Assembly: GCA_964016105.1 (NCBI GenBank)
Contig: CAXHEX010000004.1
Span: 62,001-126,000 of the forward strand
DNA from: Ketobacter sp964016105
GTDB taxonomy: Bacteria > Pseudomonadota > Gammaproteobacteria > Pseudomonadales > Ketobacteraceae
Length of the DNA stretch: 64,000 bases
Reading direction: 5' to 3'
Of this stretch, positions 60,866 through 64,000 are shown one piece after another. Under the pieces are notes generated by a model. The model searched no databases. It was not told the DNA's origin and saw only the letters and a list, made by a program, of their open reading frames with translations. The translations under genes and the position numbers were made by a program. Within the stretch, counting starts at the first letter, position 1; each line of letters opens with the position of its first letter.

Positions 60866-63718
60866 ATGCAGAAGTTAGTGCAAAAACTGCTTGTGATAGT
60901 GGCAATGGGGCTGGTTTCATTCCAGGTTGCCCATGGTTACACTCCCACCGATACCGCATTGCTAAAACCGCGACCTTTTCAAGATTGGAAAACCCTGGAA
61001 ACACCCCACTTCCGAATAAATTATCAGAATGATCACAGTCATTTTGCCCAGCGTTTGGCGCGGGTTGCGGAGAAGGTATATGCCAAGCAGCTGCCCCGGT
61101 TTCAGTGGCAGCCCAAACGTCAAATTGAAGTGGTGATATTGGATTCCTACGACGGATCCAATGGCGGTGCCACTGTGATGCCCTATAACCAGTTTTTTAT
61201 TTTTATGAATGCTCCAGTGGAAGATGAGCTGTTAGATAACAGTCCCTGGATTGAGCAGGTGTTCACTCACGAACTTGTTCATGTGTTGCATCTGGATCAA
61301 GCGGCGGGTGGGGCACAAAAGTTACGTAATATTTTTGGTCGATTCTTTTTTACTTTTCCGCAGATATTCAGCCCCAGTTGGGTTTCAGAAGGCATCGCCG
61401 TCTATGAAGAAACCGATGAAGACAGGCAGTTCGGTCGTGGCCAAAGTGCGTTTTACGATGCCATGATGCGAACCGAATATATGAATGGGCTACGCAGCTA
61501 TTCAGAGCTGAACTATCACGGCTATATTGGGACAGACTGGCCCAGCGGCCAATCTTATCTTTATGGTTACTATTTTTTTGAGTTTCTAAGCGTACGTTAT
61601 TCGGAGCAGCAGGCATTCGATTATTTGTTTAACTGGAATAACAACATAATTCCTTGGCGCATGGAAGCTCGGGCCAGGGAAACATTTGGTGTTTCGGCAG
61701 AAGCGCTATGGAAACAGTTTCAGGGCTATATTGCTGAAAAATACAAACATGATCCCCTGGTGACACTGGATGTGGCGCAGCAACCTATCGTAGAAGGGGG
61801 GCGTGTAAACAGTAATCCCGTGTGGGTGGCCCATGACGAGTTTTATTTTTATGAAAACAATGGCAGTGATCACCCGAGTTTGCAAAAGCTGGAAGCTGGC
61901 AAGCCCCATAAGGTTGCCCATGTGCCAGAGTATCGGCAGATTGATGTTCATCCTCAGTCAGGTGTGTTGCTGTCTCGGGATAGTATTTGCAACAACGTGG
62001 AAGTGTATGCGGATCTCTATCGTTTGCAGGACAACGGCGATTGGCGTCGTATTACCAAGTGTGGGCGCTTTCCCCGCATGGCCTGGTCCAGTGCCGGTGA
62101 CCGCATAGCAGCGGTTCATGTGGAAAAAGGTACTAACCAGATTTTGTTGTTGGATGCAGAAGGCCAAACCATTGTAACCACTCCGAACTTACCTCAAGGC
62201 GAGGTTATCGGCCAACTGGACTGGTCACCGGATGATACACAGTTGGTGGCGTCAGTAAGGCGGGAGCAAAGCGGTTGGAACCTGGAGTTGCTGGATTTAA
62301 ATACGCTGAAGTGGCAAGTGATTAGCAACAATGATCAGCTGGAGCAGATGCCCCGATTTTCGGCTGACGGAAAATCCATTTATTTTATTTCCGATCAGGG
62401 TGGGGTTATTAATGTCCGCCGCTTGGACCTTGCCGATGGTTTGGTTCACACCGTGACTCAAACCCGAACTGCAATCACCGATTATGACATCTATGAAGAT
62501 CGCATCCGGGTTGCCCAATATGATGCAAATGGTATTAGCATTCAACAGCAAATCCTCTCCACCTATGGCGAGCCATACCCAGCCATTGTGGAAGACCGCG
62601 AGCCGTTGCAGTCATTGGTAAATCAGCCTGAATTTGATTTGGTGCAATACGACAACATAAGTGATTATTCGCCACTGAAAACAGTGGCTCCCACATCCTG
62701 GTTTGCTTTGCTCTATGCCGACAGTGAGGATAACAGTTGGATACAGGGAATTCTGAACGGGCAGGATGTATTGGGTTTTCATACTTGGCAATTGGCTCCC
62801 GCTTACTATATTGATAAAAATTCGGTGGGCGGAAGCATGGGCTATCTGGCCTATCATCGCTTGGCTTTTTTGGTCGATCGTGAATTGGAGACAGTGCGGG
62901 CTGGCACGGATTTTGTGCCCAGTACCTGGAATCAGGAAACTCGCTTTCAAGCAATTTGGACACAACCCTTTAACCGTTTTGAGGGTACATTCACTGCAAA
63001 CTTTGGTATTGCTAAAGAAGTGGTTAAACAGGTGGATGAAGATCTGGGCGTGCTTTTCAAACAGGAAGATAACTTAGGTGGTGTCTCGTTAAATTGGTCC
63101 GATTACGATCAGTACCTAAATTCCATTAGCGTGGAAGACGGTCGTTCTGTGCAATTGCAGTTAGAGCGCTACGATTTCTTTGGTGACGGCTTTTTTGACG
63201 GCAATGTGATGACGCTGGATTGGCGCGAGTACATTGGCCTTTTCCGTAATCACGTTTTGGCGTTACGAATGGTGTTGGGTGAGGCGGATACCGGAGCGAA
63301 ACCATTTGAGTTGGGTAACGAGCTGGACCAACTGCAAAGCCTGGGCGCTATGATTGGTTTTGGTCGAACCGGGTACACTTTACGGGGCTACGCTGACAAT
63401 AATCCAGAACTGCAAGGGGAAGATCTGCGACTTTACTCAGCGGAATACCGTTTGCCTCTGGGGCAGTGGTATGACGGCTTCTCCAGATTTCCTTTAGGTT
63501 TGGGCAAAGCGGCGGTACATCTGTTTGTGGATCATGGTGCCGCTTGGAGCGCAGGCCAGGAAAAAGACTACTACACAGGAGTGGGCATTGAGCTGCGCCC
63601 TGATCTATTGGTGGGTTATTCCACCTTTACCCTGCAGAGCACGCTGGGTATCGCCCAGGGGCTGGATGATCAGTTGGGGGAAACCACTATTTATCTACGT
63701 TTGGGTGCCAGTTTCTAG
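60866..63718 (+). CDS. exported metalloprotease/beta-propeller/outer-membrane barrel protein
   Basis: 950 aa from the ATG after AGGAAC (the frame is open 36 bases upstream into trmB). The signal peptide ends VAHG. Residues about 40-250 form a gluzincin-like peptidase domain with HELVH (135-139) and Glu175 (SEGIAVYEE). Residues about 330-590 have TolB-like propeller repeats (RFPRMAWSSAGDRIAAV, GQLDWSPDDTQLVASV, MPRFSADGKSIYFISD). The last 300 or so residues look like a surface-antigen beta barrel ending in Phe. This makes it an outer-membrane protein with its own protease and propeller in the periplasm. Its substrate is unknown. Confidence 0.82.
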   Translation: MQKLVQKLLVIVAMGLVSFQVAHGYTPTDTALLKPRPFQDWKTLETPHFRINYQNDHSHFAQRLARVAEKVYAKQLPRFQWQPKRQIEVVILDSYDGSNGGATVMPYNQFFIFMNAPVEDELLDNSPWIEQVFTHELVHVLHLDQAAGGAQKLRNIFGRFFFTFPQIFSPSWVSEGIAVYEETDEDRQFGRGQSAFYDAMMRTEYMNGLRSYSELNYHGYIGTDWPSGQSYLYGYYFFEFLSVRYSEQQAFDYLFNWNNNIIPWRMEARARETFGVSAEALWKQFQGYIAEKYKHDPLVTLDVAQQPIVEGGRVNSNPVWVAHDEFYFYENNGSDHPSLQKLEAGKPHKVAHVPEYRQIDVHPQSGVLLSRDSICNNVEVYADLYRLQDNGDWRRITKCGRFPRMAWSSAGDRIAAVHVEKGTNQILLLDAEGQTIVTTPNLPQGEVIGQLDWSPDDTQLVASVRREQSGWNLELLDLNTLKWQVISNNDQLEQMPRFSADGKSIYFISDQGGVINVRRLDLADGLVHTVTQTRTAITDYDIYEDRIRVAQYDANGISIQQQILSTYGEPYPAIVEDREPLQSLVNQPEFDLVQYDNISDYSPLKTVAPTSWFALLYADSEDNSWIQGILNGQDVLGFHTWQLAPAYYIDKNSVGGSMGYLAYHRLAFLVDRELETVRAGTDFVPSTWNQETRFQAIWTQPFNRFEGTFTANFGIAKEVVKQVDEDLGVLFKQEDNLGGVSLNWSDYDQYLNSISVEDGRSVQLQLERYDFFGDGFFDGNVMTLDWREYIGLFRNHVLALRMVLGEADTGAKPFELGNELDQLQSLGAMIGFGRTGYTLRGYADNNPELQGEDLRLYSAEYRLPLGQWYDGFSRFPLGLGKAAVHLFVDHGAAWSAGQEKDYYTGVGIELRPDLLVGYSTFTLQSTLGIAQGLDDQLGETTIYLRLGASF

Positions 63719-63867
63719 TGGGATCATTAGGCGCCGCATCAACCTAGGTAAATAGGCCATATTGGCCCCCAAATTCGGCCGTTTCGAATGGGTGATTTTG
63801 TTTTGCCTGTTTTGGGTAGCTACCATGAAGGATATTCCTGAATAGTAGACCCCCATAGGTGAAATAA

Positions 63868-64000
63868 ATGCTACCTAAAATTCCTCGAGACAAAACCAAC
63901 GATTACACCAATGAGATGGCCGCCCAGCGTCGTCAACTGGTATCTGATAATACAGGCAGTGCCTTGAACCATGTGGGTTCCTACTCCATAGACCCCGGTG
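63868..64000 (+). CDS. probable hydroxymethylglutaryl-CoA reductase, N-terminus (cut by window edge)
   Basis: The first 44 residues (MLPKIPRDKTNDYTNEMA..., TGSALNHVGSYSIDPG) resemble the start of class I-type bacterial HMG-CoA reductases, where an IPRD-x-x-NDYT block and HV-x-x-YS-x-DP precede the conserved GNIEN segment. That segment would lie past the window edge. Such an enzyme would make mevalonate. The ATG lies 149 bases after the preceding stop; GGTG precedes it. Confidence 0.5.
   Translation, partial: MLPKIPRDKTNDYTNEMAAQRRQLVSDNTGSALNHVGSYSIDPG

Overview
The window looks like chromosomal DNA of a marine or oil-associated gammaproteobacterium near the Pseudomonas/Alcanivorax/Ketobacter group. 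This is inferred from conserved gene order: ubiC-ubiA-phoB-phoR beside a rubredoxin; an M16 peptidase pair and rsmD divergent from ftsY-ftsE-ftsX-rpoH; and DUF423-thiS-thiG-trmB. A DUF1302/DUF1329 outer-membrane pair points the same way. I saw no rRNA, tRNA, CRISPR array or intact transposase.

Layout. 0-6 kb: two secreted proteins of unknown role, then the DUF1329/DUF1302 pair, all on the minus strand. 6.2-12.1 kb: uvrD, a TRAP transporter whose binding protein is on the opposite strand from its two permease genes, and a YciA-type thioesterase. 12.3-19.1 kb: pstS-pstC-pstA-pstB-phoU behind a strong Pho box. 19.1-25.0 kb: an AT-rich accessory segment with a lipoprotein, a decayed polymorphic-toxin tail, two tandem immunity-like paralogues, a gene fragment, an orphan ribbon-helix-helix antitoxin beside a broken BrnT-like toxin, a membrane coiled-coil protein and a P-loop kinase-like protein. 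A diverged copy of the 3' end of the lysR gene lies at the far (phoU) edge, which suggests the segment entered at the lysR 3' end. 25-28.6 kb: a lysR/SDR divergent pair and two spondin-domain proteins.

28.8-39.2 kb: a long run of same-strand genes combining a Na+/phosphate symporter, an orphan ECF-like sigma factor, the arsenosugar enzymes ArsS and ArsM, a family-2 glycosyltransferase, a small CxxC protein, an outer-membrane barrel, a GT-C membrane glycosyltransferase, a TVP38-disulfide reductase fusion and a DUF547 protein. Three 11-bp-phased GTGA repeats precede the symporter, and a matching array precedes the spondin genes 1.8 kb upstream, suggesting one shared regulator. Arsenate mimics phosphate, so Pst, PhoBR, NptA and the arsenosugar genes make a coherent phosphate/arsenic theme.

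39.2-64 kb: mostly core genes: yajQ, phoR-phoB, ubiA-ubiC, rubredoxin, an HU-like protein, a dicarboxylate symporter, a YbaK-HDOD protein, rsmD, two M16 peptidases, ftsYEX, rpoH, thiSG, trmB, a large protease/propeller/barrel protein and the start of a probable HMG-CoA reductase. The notable regulatory find is a perfect CIRCE (HrcA operator) between ftsX and rpoH, just downstream of a sigma32-like promoter. This suggests the heat-shock sigma factor is itself under heat-shock control by two routes.
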